A stretch of 64,000 nt of DNA. Source: an uncultured Rhodospirillales bacterium (GTDB lineage: Bacteria; Pseudomonadota; Alphaproteobacteria; Rhodospirillales; UBA2165). Numbering within the stretch: position 1 is the first letter of the stretch; each line of letters begins with the position of its first letter. The stretch covers positions 496,001 through 560,000 of the forward strand of contig CAJXKD010000001.1 in the NCBI GenBank assembly GCA_913055735.1, read 5' to 3'. The notes under the pieces were generated by a model. The model was not told the DNA's origin and ran no database searches. It saw only the letters and a program-made list of their open reading frames with translations. Shown here piece by piece: positions 1 through 9,591 of this stretch. Made by a program: the position numbers and the translations under genes.

Positions 1-500
1 CTCAACGCGATATCGAGAGCGGCACCCGACACGTCCTGATGAACAGCGACGAGACAGGGCACGCCGGCGCCGCGCGCAAACTCGGAGCGCACGGTGTGGC
101 CCGGGCCCTTCGGCGCGATCATGAAGACGTCGATATCCTCTGGTGGCTCGACAAGGCCGAAATGGACCGACAGGCCGTGGGCGAAAGCGATGGCCGCGCC
201 CGGCTTGATGTGGCCCTTAAGCTCGTTGTTGTAGAGATCCTGCTGGGTCTCGTCCGGCGCCAGGATCATGGTGACGTCAGCCCATTGGACAGCCTCGGTG
301 GGTGTCATGACGGGCAGGTTCTCGGCCTTCGCCTTGGCGATTGACCCGGACCCCTGGCGCAGCGCTACGGCCACTTCCTTGACCCCCGAATCCCTGAGGT
401 TGAGGGCATGAGCATGTCCCTGGCTGCCATAGCCGATGATCGCCACCTTCTTGGTCTTGATCAGATTGATGTCGGCGTCTCGGTCATAAAATACGCGCAT
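1..500 (-). CDS. ilvC: Ketol-acid reductoisomerase, N-terminal part (cut by window edge)
   Basis: Second shared enzyme of valine, leucine and isoleucine synthesis: it isomerises and reduces acetolactate or acetohydroxybutyrate with NADPH in the cytosol. The protein starts [14 protein letters not shown] and carries the Rossmann dinucleotide-binding motif [13 protein letters not shown] near residues 24-36, followed by the family's conserved APDETQ and [10 protein letters not shown] segments. About 166 residues are visible; the C-terminal knotted domain lies beyond the left edge. It follows ilvN by about 70 bp on the same strand, so it is the third gene of an ilvB-ilvN-ilvC operon. The ATG at 498-500 is the obvious start. 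Confidence 0.95.
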   Translation of the reverse strand, partial: MRVFYDRDADINLIKTKKVAIIGYGSQGHAHALNLRDSGVKEVAVALRQGSGSIAKAKAENLPVMTPTEAVQWADVTMILAPDETQQDLYNNELKGHIKPGAAIAFAHGLSVHFGLVEPPEDIDVFMIAPKGPGHTVRSEFARGAGVPCLVAVHQDVSGAALDIAL

Positions 501-569
501 CGGATATCCCCGGTGTTAACTGCTAAAATTGGCGCCGCGCGGCAGCACGGCTGCGTTATTGGTGTTCTG

Positions 570-1127
570 TTACATTTCCTCCGCGCCGCGCGCGATGGCG
601 ACGACGCCGGTCCTGGATACGTCGATCAGCCCCAACGGTTGCATCAGCTCGATGAAGGCGTCCAGCTTCCCGGTATCGCCGACGATCTCGAAAACGAAGG
701 AGTTGTTGGTGCTGTCCACGACGTGGGCACGGAATATATCGGCTATGCGCAGCGATTCAACACGCTTCTCACCCCGGCCCTTGACCTTCACCAGGGCCAG
801 CTCCCGCGAGACAGACGGCCCCTCGACGGTCAGATCGGCCACCCGCCGAACCGGCACCAGACGTTCAAGCTGGGCGCGGATTTGCTCGATGATCATCGGC
901 GTGCCGGTGGTCACGATGGTGATCTTGGAGAGATGCTCCTCCTCGTCGACCTCGGACACGGTCAGGCTGTCGATGTTATAGCCCCGCCCCGAGAACAGGC
1001 CGACCACCCGGGCCAGCACGCCCGCCTCGTTCGCGACCAGCACGGAGAAGGTGTGCTCCTGCGGTTCGGCTTTTGCATCCAGTTGCGCCTTGGTCGGCGT
1101 CTTTCGGGGTTTCTTCCTTGGTGCCAT
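570..1127 (-). CDS. ilvN: Acetolactate synthase small (regulatory) subunit
   Basis: Regulatory subunit of acetohydroxyacid synthase, which activates the large subunit and mediates feedback inhibition by valine. It is 185 residues long, with an N-terminal ACT domain around residues 24-100 (HTFSVLVANEAGVLARVVGLF is its diagnostic opening) and the usual small-subunit C-terminal domain. The N-terminal 20 residues are rich in lysine, arginine and proline, an extension seen in alphaproteobacterial IlvN. The start has a GAGGAAAAG ribosome-binding site. It lies between ilvB and ilvC; the 129-bp gap to ilvB contains a strong hairpin. Confidence 0.96.
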   Translation of the reverse strand: MAPRKKPRKTPTKAQLDAKAEPQEHTFSVLVANEAGVLARVVGLFSGRGYNIDSLTVSEVDEEEHLSKITIVTTGTPMIIEQIRAQLERLVPVRRVADLTVEGPSVSRELALVKVKGRGEKRVESLRIADIFRAHVVDSTNNSFVFEIVGDTGKLDAFIELMQPLGLIDVSRTGVVAIARGAEEM

Positions 1128-1215
1128 CTTTTCCTCGCTATTGGTGCCGCAACCGCCGCTGCTCAGATCGGCGTCCCTCGCCAGGCGGTCCCGGGTATTT
1201 ATGTAAAGGAAGAAA

Positions 1216-1240
1216 CCGGCGGCGAGGAAACCGCCGCCGG
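1216..1240 (-). promoter_or_regulatory. GC-rich hairpin between ilvB and ilvN
   Basis: A perfect 9-bp inverted repeat (CCGGCGGCG / CGCCGCCGG) encloses a 7-nt loop in the ilvB-ilvN spacer. On the transcribed strand it is followed only by a broken pyrimidine stretch, so it is more likely a processing or partial-termination element that sets subunit stoichiometry than a full terminator. This role is inference. Confidence 0.5.
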
Positions 1241-1256
1241 CGTCTCTGTACAGCCG

Positions 1257-3014
1257 TTAGGCCATCATCATGTCGTCGTCGTCCACCTCGGCACGCTGAT
1301 CGTTGGGGCCGAGGACAATGTCGTAGTGCGCCGCTCCCGCCGGGATCATGGGAAACACGTTTTCATCGCGGGACACGGCCATGTTGAGGAAGACCGGCTT
1401 GTCGATGCGCATCATCTCGTTAATAGCATCGTCCACTTCCGCGGGGTCCGAGGCGCTCAACGGCACGAACCCGAAACCCTCGGCAAGCTTGAGGAAGTCC
1501 GGTCCGCGGCTGAGATCGCATTCCGATTCCCGGTTACCGTGGAACAGTTCCTGCCACTGACGGATCATCCCCAATACGTTGTTGTTGAGGTTGAGAATCT
1601 TCACCGGCAAGCCGTACTTGGCGATGGTCGCCATTTCCTGAATGTTCATCAGCAGCGAGCCTTCCGAGGTGACGCAAACCACCTTGCTGTCCGGATGGCC
1701 GGCCTGAACACCCATCGCGGCGGGCACACCGTAGCCCATGGTGCCAAGACCGCCCGAGGTCATCCACCGGTTGGGTTCCTCAAAATGGAGATACTGCGCG
1801 GCCCACATCTGATGCTGCCCCACATCGGTGGTGACATAGACATCATCGCCACGGGTCAGTTCACGCAAACGGCTGAGCGCATACTGCTGCTTGATCGGCC
1901 CATCGTCCTGCTCGAAACCGAGGCTGTCCTTTGCCTGCCATTTACCGATTTGCGCCCACCATTTCTTGAGGGCCGGCTTATCGGTCTTGAGGTTCTTGGC
2001 TTTCCATATCCGCAGCATGTCGCGCAGCACCGAGGTGCAGTCGCCGATGATCGGCACGTCGACGGCAATATTCTTGTTGATCGACGACGGATCGATGTCG
2101 ACATGGATCTTCTTCGAACGCGGCGAGAAGGCATCGGTCTTACCCGTCACCCGGTCGTCGAAACGCGCGCCGATATTGACCATCACGTCACATTGATACA
2201 TGGCCATGTTGGCTTCGAGCGTCCCGTGCATGCCGGGCATCCCCAGGAACTGCGGCCGCGACGCCGGATAAGCGCCGAGCCCCATCAGGGTCAGCGTGCA
2301 GGGGAAGCCGGTCATGTCGACCAACTCGGTGAGCAACTTGGAGGCTTTCGGTCCCGAATTGATGACACCGCCGCCGGCATAGATGATCGGCCGCTTTGCC
2401 GACGCCATCAGTTCGACCGCTTCCTCGATGCTGGCCTTTTCGCCCTTGATCTGCGGCGCGTAGGATTTTGGCAGAACATCCTCGGGCCCGACATACTCGC
2501 CTTCGCCCAAAATCACGTCCTTGGGGATGTCGACCAGAACCGGGCCGGGACGGCCGTGGGTGGCGACGTAGAACGCCTCGTGAATGACCCGCGCCAAATC
2601 CTCGGTGCTTTTGACCAGATAATTGTGCTTGGTCGCCGGGCGGGTAATGCCCGTGGTGTCCGCCTCCTGGAAGGCATCGTTGCCGATCAGGGTGGAAACG
2701 ACCTGGCCGGTAAGGCAAACCACCGGAATGGAATCCATCAGCGCATCGACCAGACCGGTCACCGTGTTGGTGGCACCGGGACCGGAAGTCGCCAGGGCAA
2801 CGCCCGGCTTGCCCGTCGAGCGCGCATAGCCTTCCGCTGCATGCACGGCGCCTTGCTCGTGGGCGACGAGAATATGCTTGGTCCGGTTCTGCTGCCCGAT
2901 CTTGTCATAGAGCGGTAGCGTCACGCCGCCGGGATAGCCGAATACGACGTCGACATCCTGATCGGCCAGGGCCTTCAAGATAATCTCTCCACCGATAAAA
3001 CGTCGCTTCGCCAT
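1257..3014 (-). CDS. ilvB: Acetolactate synthase large (catalytic) subunit
   Basis: Thiamine-diphosphate enzyme condensing two pyruvates, or pyruvate plus 2-oxobutyrate, in the first common step of branched-chain amino acid synthesis. The 585 residues contain the N-terminal YPGG motif near residue 28, the catalytic Glu region AHEQGAVHAAEGYA near residue 53, a central FAD-type domain, and the C-terminal thiamine-diphosphate domain. In the metal motif the classic GDG reads SEG (TSEGSLLMN, followed later by NNN), with Glu replacing Asp; Glu at this place is known in other alphaproteobacterial forms. AAGGAG lies nine bases before the ATG. First gene of the ilvBNC operon, about 150 bp downstream of miaA. 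Confidence 0.96.
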   Translation of the reverse strand: MAKRRFIGGEIILKALADQDVDVVFGYPGGVTLPLYDKIGQQNRTKHILVAHEQGAVHAAEGYARSTGKPGVALATSGPGATNTVTGLVDALMDSIPVVCLTGQVVSTLIGNDAFQEADTTGITRPATKHNYLVKSTEDLARVIHEAFYVATHGRPGPVLVDIPKDVILGEGEYVGPEDVLPKSYAPQIKGEKASIEEAVELMASAKRPIIYAGGGVINSGPKASKLLTELVDMTGFPCTLTLMGLGAYPASRPQFLGMPGMHGTLEANMAMYQCDVMVNIGARFDDRVTGKTDAFSPRSKKIHVDIDPSSINKNIAVDVPIIGDCTSVLRDMLRIWKAKNLKTDKPALKKWWAQIGKWQAKDSLGFEQDDGPIKQQYALSRLRELTRGDDVYVTTDVGQHQMWAAQYLHFEEPNRWMTSGGLGTMGYGVPAAMGVQAGHPDSKVVCVTSEGSLLMNIQEMATIAKYGLPVKILNLNNNVLGMIRQWQELFHGNRESECDLSRGPDFLKLAEGFGFVPLSASDPAEVDDAINEMMRIDKPVFLNMAVSRDENVFPMIPAGAAHYDIVLGPNDQRAEVDDDDMMMA

Positions 3015-3168
3015 TGTCCTATACTCCTTGGTGTCCCGGACCCTCTTCCCAGGCTGTCCGGCCGCTTATTGCGCTCAAAAGAACAGCGCCGACGAAGCGG
3101 CACGAACCGCCTCCGGCGCTATCGGGGCGGAACCTAATCTACCATCCTTGCGCCGTCAACACTGTTTT

Positions 3169-4098
3169 TCAAATTTTTGAAAAGATTTTTTCCCTAAACC
3201 TTTCCGAATATTGCGCGGAAAGGGTCTGATCCGGTTCGATCTGGTGGCGAATCCAGGTTATCTGCCGTTTCGCGTAGTTGCGCGTGGCCCGCTTGAGGGC
3301 CGCGACCGCCTCCTCCCGGGAAAGCTCCCCTTTAAGGTGGCGCATCAGTTCAGGGACCCCCAGCGCCTTCATCGCGGGCAAATCCGGATCGAGGCCAAGG
3401 GGCATGAGCGCCGTTACCTCCTCCAACGCGCCCGCCTCGATCATCGCCTCGGCGCGGGTCTCGCAGGCGGCATACAGGGTTTCACGGTCCGGCAAGACGG
3501 CGAAGACATGAAAGCGCGCCTCGAGCGGCGGGCTCGGCGCCTCCCCCGTCTGCCAGTCGACGATGGAGCGCCCGGTAGCAAGAAACACCTCGTAGGCGCG
3601 GATCAGCCGCTGGGTGTCGGACACATGCAAACGGTCTGCAGCGTCGGGATCGACATCGGCCAGCATGGCATGGAACGCCTCGTTGCCCATCTCGGCCATG
3701 GCATCGCGGGCGGCCTGCCGGGTCGCCGCCGGGATGTCCGGCATGGCGCTGAGGCCCTGCATCAATGCCCTGATGTAGAGGCCAGTGCCGCCGCAGACGA
3801 TGGGCACGAGGCCATTGTCCCAGGCCTGCGTGATTTCGGGCACCGCGACGCTCAGCCATCTTCCGGCGGAACAAGTCTCGGCCACCGACAGCACGCCGTA
3901 GAGCCGGTGCGGCACGCGTGCCTCGTCGGCTTCGCTCGGCCGTGCCGTCAGGATGCGCAGTTCTCGGTAGATCTGCATGGAATCGGCATTGATCACCACG
4001 CCGCCGAATTCCTCGGCGATGTCCATGGCGAGCGCCGACTTGCCCGACGCGGTCGGGCCACAAACGACAATAACGGTGTTTGGCGATAGCTCAGTCAT
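3169..4098 (-). CDS. miaA: tRNA dimethylallyltransferase
   Basis: Transfers a dimethylallyl group from DMAPP to N6 of A37 in tRNAs that read codons starting with U. At 309 residues it has the normal length. The P-loop GPTASGKS is at residues 14-21, the NADSMQIYR motif at about 38-46, and GGTGLYIRALMQG near residue 105 is the family signature. It sits on the same strand upstream of ilvB and downstream of the DUF1015 gene, with about 60 bp between it and the latter. The ribosome-binding site is weak, but the conserved N-terminus fixes the start. Confidence 0.95.
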   Translation of the reverse strand: MTELSPNTVIVVCGPTASGKSALAMDIAEEFGGVVINADSMQIYRELRILTARPSEADEARVPHRLYGVLSVAETCSAGRWLSVAVPEITQAWDNGLVPIVCGGTGLYIRALMQGLSAMPDIPAATRQAARDAMAEMGNEAFHAMLADVDPDAADRLHVSDTQRLIRAYEVFLATGRSIVDWQTGEAPSPPLEARFHVFAVLPDRETLYAACETRAEAMIEAGALEEVTALMPLGLDPDLPAMKALGVPELMRHLKGELSREEAVAALKRATRNYAKRQITWIRHQIEPDQTLSAQYSERFREKIFSKI

Positions 4099-4161
4099 TT
4101 TGCCAATCCGGGGGACATCCTGCCCCGGTGAAGCAATCGGATGCCCAGCTAATCAAATGCC

Positions 4162-5409
4162 CTAATCGAGTACCAGCGAAACCATGCCGTCGGCGAGCTT
4201 GGGTTCGAACCAGGTGCTTTTGGGCGGCATCACGGCGCCCGCGTCCGCTACCGCCATCAGGTCGTGAATGCTGGTCGGATACATGGAGAACGCAACCGCG
4301 AAGCCATCCTGGTCGACCCGTTTGGCGAGACCATCGAGACCTCGGCGGCCGCCGACGAAATCGATACGCGCGTCGCGCCGGGGATCGGCGATGCCGAGAA
4401 TAGGCTCGATCAAGCGGTCGCTCAAAAGGCTGACGTCCAGCCGCTGGACGGCGCTGGCATTGGCCGCCACCGGGGTTTTAAGGGACAGCTTGTACCATTT
4501 ACCGCCGAGATACATCCCGAAGGTTTGGGGCGCGCCGGGCCGCACCGGCTCCTCGCTCGGCGCCACCACGAAGGCCTCACCGACTTTTTCGAGGAAGGCC
4601 GCAGGCTCCATTCCGTTCAAATCGCGGACAACCCGGTTGTAATCGAGGATCTGCATTTCATCCTCGGGGAAACTGACCAGCAGAAACCGATTATAGGAAT
4701 CCTCGACCTGCGGATCATTATCGAGGTCGGCGCGGGCATGGGCGACTCGCGCGGCGGCAGCGGACCGGTGATGGCCATCGGCGATATAGATTACGCCGAG
4801 GTCGTTGAAGGCGTCGGTGATCTGCGTGATCGCCGCCGGATCGGAAACGACCCACAATGTATGATCGGCACCACCGACGTCCCGTACCGCGTAGGCCGGC
4901 TTGCCGCCAACGGTTTCGGAGATCACCTGGCTGAGCTGGTCGTTTGCCTTATGGACCGTGAAAACGGGGCCCGTCTGCGCGTTGACCGCCTCGATCTGAC
5001 GGACGCGGTCGTCTTCCTTGTCAGGCCGGGTGAATTCGTGACGCCGGATCAAGTTGGCTTCGTAGGCCGCCACGGATCCGGCGGCGGCGATCCCGGTCTG
5101 GACATGACCGTCCATGGCCACGCGATAGACGTAGTAGCAAGGCTGCACATCGCGGACGAGAACGCCCTCTCCGACCATCCGTGTGATGTTCTTGGCGGCC
5201 GTTTCATAGACCTCGGGGGCGAAGGCGTCCGTGCCGGCCGGCAGGTCGATCTCGGGCTTTGAAATATGCAAAAAACTCAGCGGATTTCCCTTGGCCAACT
5301 CCCGCGCCTCTTCCGTCGACAACACGTCATAAGGCGGCGCGGCGACAGCCTGTGCCTTGTCGGGAACGGGCCTCAGGCCCCGGAATGGCTGAACGATGGG
5401 TTCCGGCAC
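4162..5409 (-). CDS. DUF1015 family protein
   Basis: About 415 residues, the normal size of DUF1015 proteins. The opening PIVQPFRGLRPVP, the AAPPYDVLSTEEAR segment and the central IADGHHRSAAA motif are characteristic. The family contains proteins related to free-serine kinases such as SbnI, so an ATP- or ADP-dependent kinase role is possible, but nothing here proves a substrate. Two starts are possible: a TTG at 5424 without a ribosome-binding site, and a GTG at 5409 preceded by GAGGA at good spacing, which I prefer. Cytosolic; no signal peptide. Confidence 0.88.
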   Translation of the reverse strand: MPEPIVQPFRGLRPVPDKAQAVAAPPYDVLSTEEARELAKGNPLSFLHISKPEIDLPAGTDAFAPEVYETAAKNITRMVGEGVLVRDVQPCYYVYRVAMDGHVQTGIAAAGSVAAYEANLIRRHEFTRPDKEDDRVRQIEAVNAQTGPVFTVHKANDQLSQVISETVGGKPAYAVRDVGGADHTLWVVSDPAAITQITDAFNDLGVIYIADGHHRSAAAARVAHARADLDNDPQVEDSYNRFLLVSFPEDEMQILDYNRVVRDLNGMEPAAFLEKVGEAFVVAPSEEPVRPGAPQTFGMYLGGKWYKLSLKTPVAANASAVQRLDVSLLSDRLIEPILGIADPRRDARIDFVGGRRGLDGLAKRVDQDGFAVAFSMYPTSIHDLMAVADAGAVMPPKSTWFEPKLADGMVSLVLD

Positions 5410-5433
5410 GATAAATGTCCTCAAGCAGTATTT

Positions 5434-6897
5434 TCAGTTTATTGGCGGCCGCCCACTCATATCGCCTGAGGCGCCAAAAGGCCATCCAAAGCGTAACGCA
5501 GGGATGGAGAAAGTGAGGGCGAAGACGCCGCCGCCGGCCAAAAACCTGCTCAACGGCGTCGTCAGATGCCCCCCGGCCAAATGCAGGAAAACCAGCGTCG
5601 ACACGACCGCGATGGCAAGAAAGAGGACTCCCTTCGATATTTGGATGACCGGCAACCAGGAAAACCTCCGAAGAAAAATGATCGAGAAACCCACGAGAAT
5701 AACAACGTGACTGGCAATCGACGCCCACGCCGCCCCAGTGGTTCCCCATTGAGGAATGAGAAGGAAATTTAGGCCCACGTTGGCGCCTGCCCCAATTACC
5801 GACGCGATCATATGTGCATGCTCCGCGTTCCATGCCGTCAATGCGGGCCCAATGGTCATGCGTAGATGAATGATAAGAAGGGAAATCATCAGGAGGCGAA
5901 GCACGGACGCCGAGTTAGCAAATTCGGGACCGAACACCAGCACCATTATTTCGTCGGCAAATAGATAGCCGCCGCCTGCGAGGGGAAAACCAACCAACAA
6001 TATCGTTTTTGCAAACGCAACTGCCACGTCGTGCATTTTTTCCTTGTCGCCAAATGCGTTGGAAAGCCGGGGAAAAAACGGCGACAACAAAAGTCCCGCG
6101 GGAACCATGGCGATGAGAAGAATCCTCATCGCGGCGGAGTATTCTCCAACTTCCTCGGCCGAACGTAGAAAACCGATCATCGCGGTGTCGGTATTGAAGA
6201 TTACCGCATAAGTGGCGCCCGATATCGCCATTGGTGCCGACGACTTGAGAACAGATGGCCACGTCTTTGGCCAACTCCGAAAATCGGCAAGGTAATTTGT
6301 CCTGATGCCGCCACTTTTCAGCGAGAACAGATAGACAAGCACGCCAAAAGCCGCCAGCGCTGGTGCGGCAACATAAACCAGCGCGGCGACCGCAACATCC
6401 TCACGCGATCCGACAAAAAGAAAAACACCGCCCAAGGTCAGAAGCGACGCTACGACAAGCCGGGCGCCGTTTACTTCCTGCCGTTCAAGTGCCTGGAAAA
6501 CGAAATCGGCGACAAGGGCCGTTACCCAAAGCCCCGTTCCCTGAATCAGGAGAACGATGGTTGCACGCTCCGGCCAATCGGAAAGCAGGACCACCGCAGC
6601 AAATATCAAATAAGCGAGTGTCGCAAGAACGAGCCGGAGGCTGAGAAGCAATCCAACAACCGACCCTAATTGAGCCCGGTCCCGGGCGATGCTTCGCGCA
6701 CCATAGGTGTCTGTCCCAAGCCCGGAAGCAATACCGAAAAAGGCGAGAAACGCGGTTCCAAACCCAAGGACGCCAAAGCCCTCGGGCCCAAGAGCCCGCG
6801 CCAAAAGCCCAACGGTGACAAGTCCGGTCGCCATTGCGACGCCCTGAGTTACCGTCAGAAACGACAGATTACGAACGAGCAACCTGTCCAAAATCAT
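5434..6897 (-). CDS. Polysaccharide/oligosaccharide flippase (MATE/MOP superfamily)
   Basis: A 487-residue integral membrane protein with about 12-14 hydrophobic segments, starting with LSFLTVTQGVAMATGLVTVGLLARALGP-type sequence typical of Wzx/RfbX flippases that move lipid-linked sugar units across the inner membrane. The ATG overlaps the TGA of the upstream sulfotransferase gene by four bases, so the two are translationally coupled. The pairing suggests export of a sulfated surface glycan; this is inferred from context only, because no glycosyltransferases are present in the window. Confidence 0.85.
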   Translation of the reverse strand: MILDRLLVRNLSFLTVTQGVAMATGLVTVGLLARALGPEGFGVLGFGTAFLAFFGIASGLGTDTYGARSIARDRAQLGSVVGLLLSLRLVLATLAYLIFAAVVLLSDWPERATIVLLIQGTGLWVTALVADFVFQALERQEVNGARLVVASLLTLGGVFLFVGSREDVAVAALVYVAAPALAAFGVLVYLFSLKSGGIRTNYLADFRSWPKTWPSVLKSSAPMAISGATYAVIFNTDTAMIGFLRSAEEVGEYSAAMRILLIAMVPAGLLLSPFFPRLSNAFGDKEKMHDVAVAFAKTILLVGFPLAGGGYLFADEIMVLVFGPEFANSASVLRLLMISLLIIHLRMTIGPALTAWNAEHAHMIASVIGAGANVGLNFLLIPQWGTTGAAWASIASHVVILVGFSIIFLRRFSWLPVIQISKGVLFLAIAVVSTLVFLHLAGGHLTTPLSRFLAGGGVFALTFSIPALRFGWPFGASGDMSGRPPIN

Positions 6898-7787
6898 CTT
6901 GCATCCGATGAGTTGGAGAGAAAGGACGCGCGAAGTTTTTCGCCAATCATTTTCTCAACATATTCTTGGTCCGATTCAGAAAGGTAGTCACGAAATCCAC
7001 CGACAACGCCGCGCCGGACCTTAAACGACTCGCGATCATCGCGATCTCCAGGTTGGAAGGCGGCATCATCCAATCTACCGGAACTTTCCAACCGCCTCAT
7101 ATTTTCCATCGAACAAAATTCGATCGCTTCCGACAGGATTTTATCGTCAATCGAGCCGAAGCCGATGAATTCCACAATTGCGCGCAGTTGCGGCAACGGG
7201 TCGCGCCGCAAATCTTCATATCGAACGATCAGAACGTCGTCCGGCACCGCCATGTTGTCTGCCCAGATGTTGTAATATTCCAGAAGAGTCTCTAATCCAC
7301 CCCGTTTACCGCGGATAAATTCTGAAATTTCTCCATTGAAATTAAGGGACTCGTTCCCGGCAATTTTCTGCCGACGCGTGGCTTCGAAGTACCAAGAAAC
7401 AATTTGATCTCGCGGCTCCCGAACCAGCAAGATGACCTTTGCACCTCGGTAGTAATTTTTGTCGGAAAGCAGATCGCTTGGCGTCCGCTCATGCGGGTTG
7501 CCATCATGCTCGACGATAATCCTAGGAGCCGATAAATCCCCCGACTCATCGATCAGCGGCTGGATGTTCAAACCCGCCGCTCGTTCAATCCCAAAGTGGT
7601 GTTGCAGAGTCCTGAAGATGAGCAGGCGGACCCAAGTCCTACCGGCGCAAGGAAAAGATAATAAAAATACATCGTTGCTGGCACGGCGGTAGCTCGCCCG
7701 AATGCTCGCCGGTACGATAGTGCGGGCGCGTGCAGCGAACCACTCAGGCAGGAATGGCAACAGGTATCTTTGAATCAACCGGATCAT
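6894..7787 (-). CDS. Sulfotransferase domain protein
   Basis: A 297-residue protein with the PAPS 5'-phosphosulfate loop SFPCAGRTWVRLLI near residues 44-57 and the 3'-phosphate motif region around LVREPRDQIVSWYFEA near residue 125. It should transfer sulfate from PAPS to a hydroxyl or amine of an unknown acceptor. The conserved lysine of the classical PKSGTTW loop is replaced here by Arg in GRTW. Base composition is lower in GC than the neighbouring housekeeping genes, consistent with a variable surface-glycan locus. It shares a 4-bp overlap with the flippase gene downstream. Confidence 0.82.
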   Translation of the reverse strand: MIRLIQRYLLPFLPEWFAARARTIVPASIRASYRRASNDVFLLSFPCAGRTWVRLLIFRTLQHHFGIERAAGLNIQPLIDESGDLSAPRIIVEHDGNPHERTPSDLLSDKNYYRGAKVILLVREPRDQIVSWYFEATRRQKIAGNESLNFNGEISEFIRGKRGGLETLLEYYNIWADNMAVPDDVLIVRYEDLRRDPLPQLRAIVEFIGFGSIDDKILSEAIEFCSMENMRRLESSGRLDDAAFQPGDRDDRESFKVRRGVVGGFRDYLSESDQEYVEKMIGEKLRASFLSNSSDAR

Positions 7788-7858
7788 AAACGCCGGCGAT
7801 ATTAGTCTCTATTGGTCACCGGCGCTATACTCGCGGGCCGCTCCCGGAGCAATGTGCC

Positions 7859-9373
7859 TTAGCCCGGAGATTTTTCTTTCGGGCCACCAAGGCGCAAAGC
7901 CACGAACCGCAGCCCCGCTTGTCCCTCAACCAGCAGCAGGATCGATTTCCGCCCCGCCTTCTTGGCCGCCTCGATCTTTTCGGCAACCTCCGACGGGGAA
8001 TGGACTTCCTCCTGGCTGGCTTCGACGATCACATCGCCGGGCTGAAAGCCTTTTTCCGCCGCTGCGCCATTTGGATCGACAGAGGTAACCAGCACACCCT
8101 TGAGGTCGCTGCGCAACGAATATTGTTTACGCGCCTCGTCGCTGAGGCCGCCCAGGGTCAGCCCGAGTTCGGCGATGGCGGTCTCCGCACCGGGTTTCAG
8201 GTCACCTTCCTCGACGGCGGCGACTTCTTCCTCTTCCTGGAGTTCGCCCACCTCGACAAAGGTGGTCACCTGCTTGCCGTCGCGCCATACGAGGACCGGT
8301 ACTTTCTTGCCGATTTCCGTTTCCGCCACGATCCGCGGCAATTGACGCATCTCCGACACGTCACGGCCAGCGAACTTCAAAATCACATCACCCGCCTTGA
8401 TATCGCCGTCTTCCGCCGGACTTTTCTCGGTCACGCTGGCAACCAACGCACCGGTTGTGTCTTTTAAGCCAAGGCTCTCGGCAATCTCACCGGTGACCTC
8501 CTGGATGCGCACGCCCAGCCAACCGCGCCGGGTACGGCCATATTTGACCAGTTGGTCGATAACGTTCTTGGCGGTCGCCGCCGGAATGGAGAAACCGATA
8601 CCGATGCTGCCGCCGGACGGCGAGAAGATGGCGGTATTTATACCCACCACCTGGCCATCCATGTTGAACAACGGTCCGCCGGAATTGCCCCGGTTGATGG
8701 ACGCGTCGGTCTGAATGAAGTCGTCATACGGTCCGGAATTGATGTTGCGGCCACGCGCCGACACGATACCGGCCGTCACGGTTCCGCCCAAGCCGAACGG
8801 ATTGCCGATGGCCATCACCCAATCACCGACCCGGATCGCATCGGAATCGCCGAACGGTACCGCCGGCAATTCGCTCTCGGGTTTGACCCTCAATACGGCA
8901 AGATCGGTTTTCGGATCGCGCCCGACGATCTCCGCCTGCAGCGTCGTATCGTCGTGCAGAATAACGGTGATTTCGTCCGCATCCTGAATGACGTGATAGT
9001 TGGTCACCACGATGCCGGCTTTATCGATGATGAAGCCGGAACCCAACGACGTAGCCTTGCGTTGCTGCTGCGGCTGATTGGGCTGGTTGCGTTCGAAAAA
9101 GTCGCGGAAAAATTCCTCGAATGGGGAGCCGGGAGGGAACTGCGGCAGTTCCGGCACGCCGCTGCGCCCACGCACCACCGACGTCGTCGAAATATTGACC
9201 ACCGCCGGCAGCAATTTTTCGGCGAGATTAGCGAAACTTTCCGGCGCGACCCGCGCATCGGCTCGGCCCGCAACCATCATCGCCGCCAAGGCAAGACCAA
9301 CGGCCGCCGCAAAGAACCATCGCCGAATTTGATCGTCGTGGGCCGCACCAACCTGTCGAGCTTGCTTCATCAT
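7859..9373 (-). CDS. Do-family periplasmic serine endoprotease (DegP/DegQ type)
   Basis: Envelope quality-control protease. The 504 residues comprise a cytoplasmic N-tail, one hydrophobic segment (about 19-38) acting as signal or anchor, a trypsin-like domain with triad His127, Asp157 and Ser231 (in GNSGGPL), and two C-terminal PDZ domains starting near 290 and 400. AAGGATA just before the ATG supports the start. In many Rhodospirillales-type genomes a Do protease directly follows hflK-hflC-DUF2065; here copper genes intervene. Confidence 0.94.
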   Translation of the reverse strand: MMKQARQVGAAHDDQIRRWFFAAAVGLALAAMMVAGRADARVAPESFANLAEKLLPAVVNISTTSVVRGRSGVPELPQFPPGSPFEEFFRDFFERNQPNQPQQQRKATSLGSGFIIDKAGIVVTNYHVIQDADEITVILHDDTTLQAEIVGRDPKTDLAVLRVKPESELPAVPFGDSDAIRVGDWVMAIGNPFGLGGTVTAGIVSARGRNINSGPYDDFIQTDASINRGNSGGPLFNMDGQVVGINTAIFSPSGGSIGIGFSIPAATAKNVIDQLVKYGRTRRGWLGVRIQEVTGEIAESLGLKDTTGALVASVTEKSPAEDGDIKAGDVILKFAGRDVSEMRQLPRIVAETEIGKKVPVLVWRDGKQVTTFVEVGELQEEEEVAAVEEGDLKPGAETAIAELGLTLGGLSDEARKQYSLRSDLKGVLVTSVDPNGAAAEKGFQPGDVIVEASQEEVHSPSEVAEKIEAAKKAGRKSILLLVEGQAGLRFVALRLGGPKEKSPG

Positions 9374-9591
9374 TATCCTTAACCTTGCGCTCCGGGTATT
9401 CGACTGGACTGCAATATTGCTGTGGAAAACATAGCCTGCTTGACCGTGCCGTCAATTACGGCGGCGGTATCACGCAGCCGGCTGCCACAATTCATAATCT
9501 ATTTCATGGCAACAATGTGGCCAAAAGAGAACCTGGGTCCCGAATCGCGGCGTCAATTTACCGTGAACGTCGAGGCCCGGGCTCCCGAGGA

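Noticed and set aside
408..2918. 836-codon open frame on the plus strand
   Set aside because: It lies antisense to ilvN and ilvB, which are unmistakable; long antisense frames are common in GC-rich codon-biased genes, and the translation has no recognisable family.
3015..3168. Branched-chain leader peptide for ilvB attenuation
   Set aside because: No short frame rich in Leu, Ile or Val codons followed by competing hairpins is visible.
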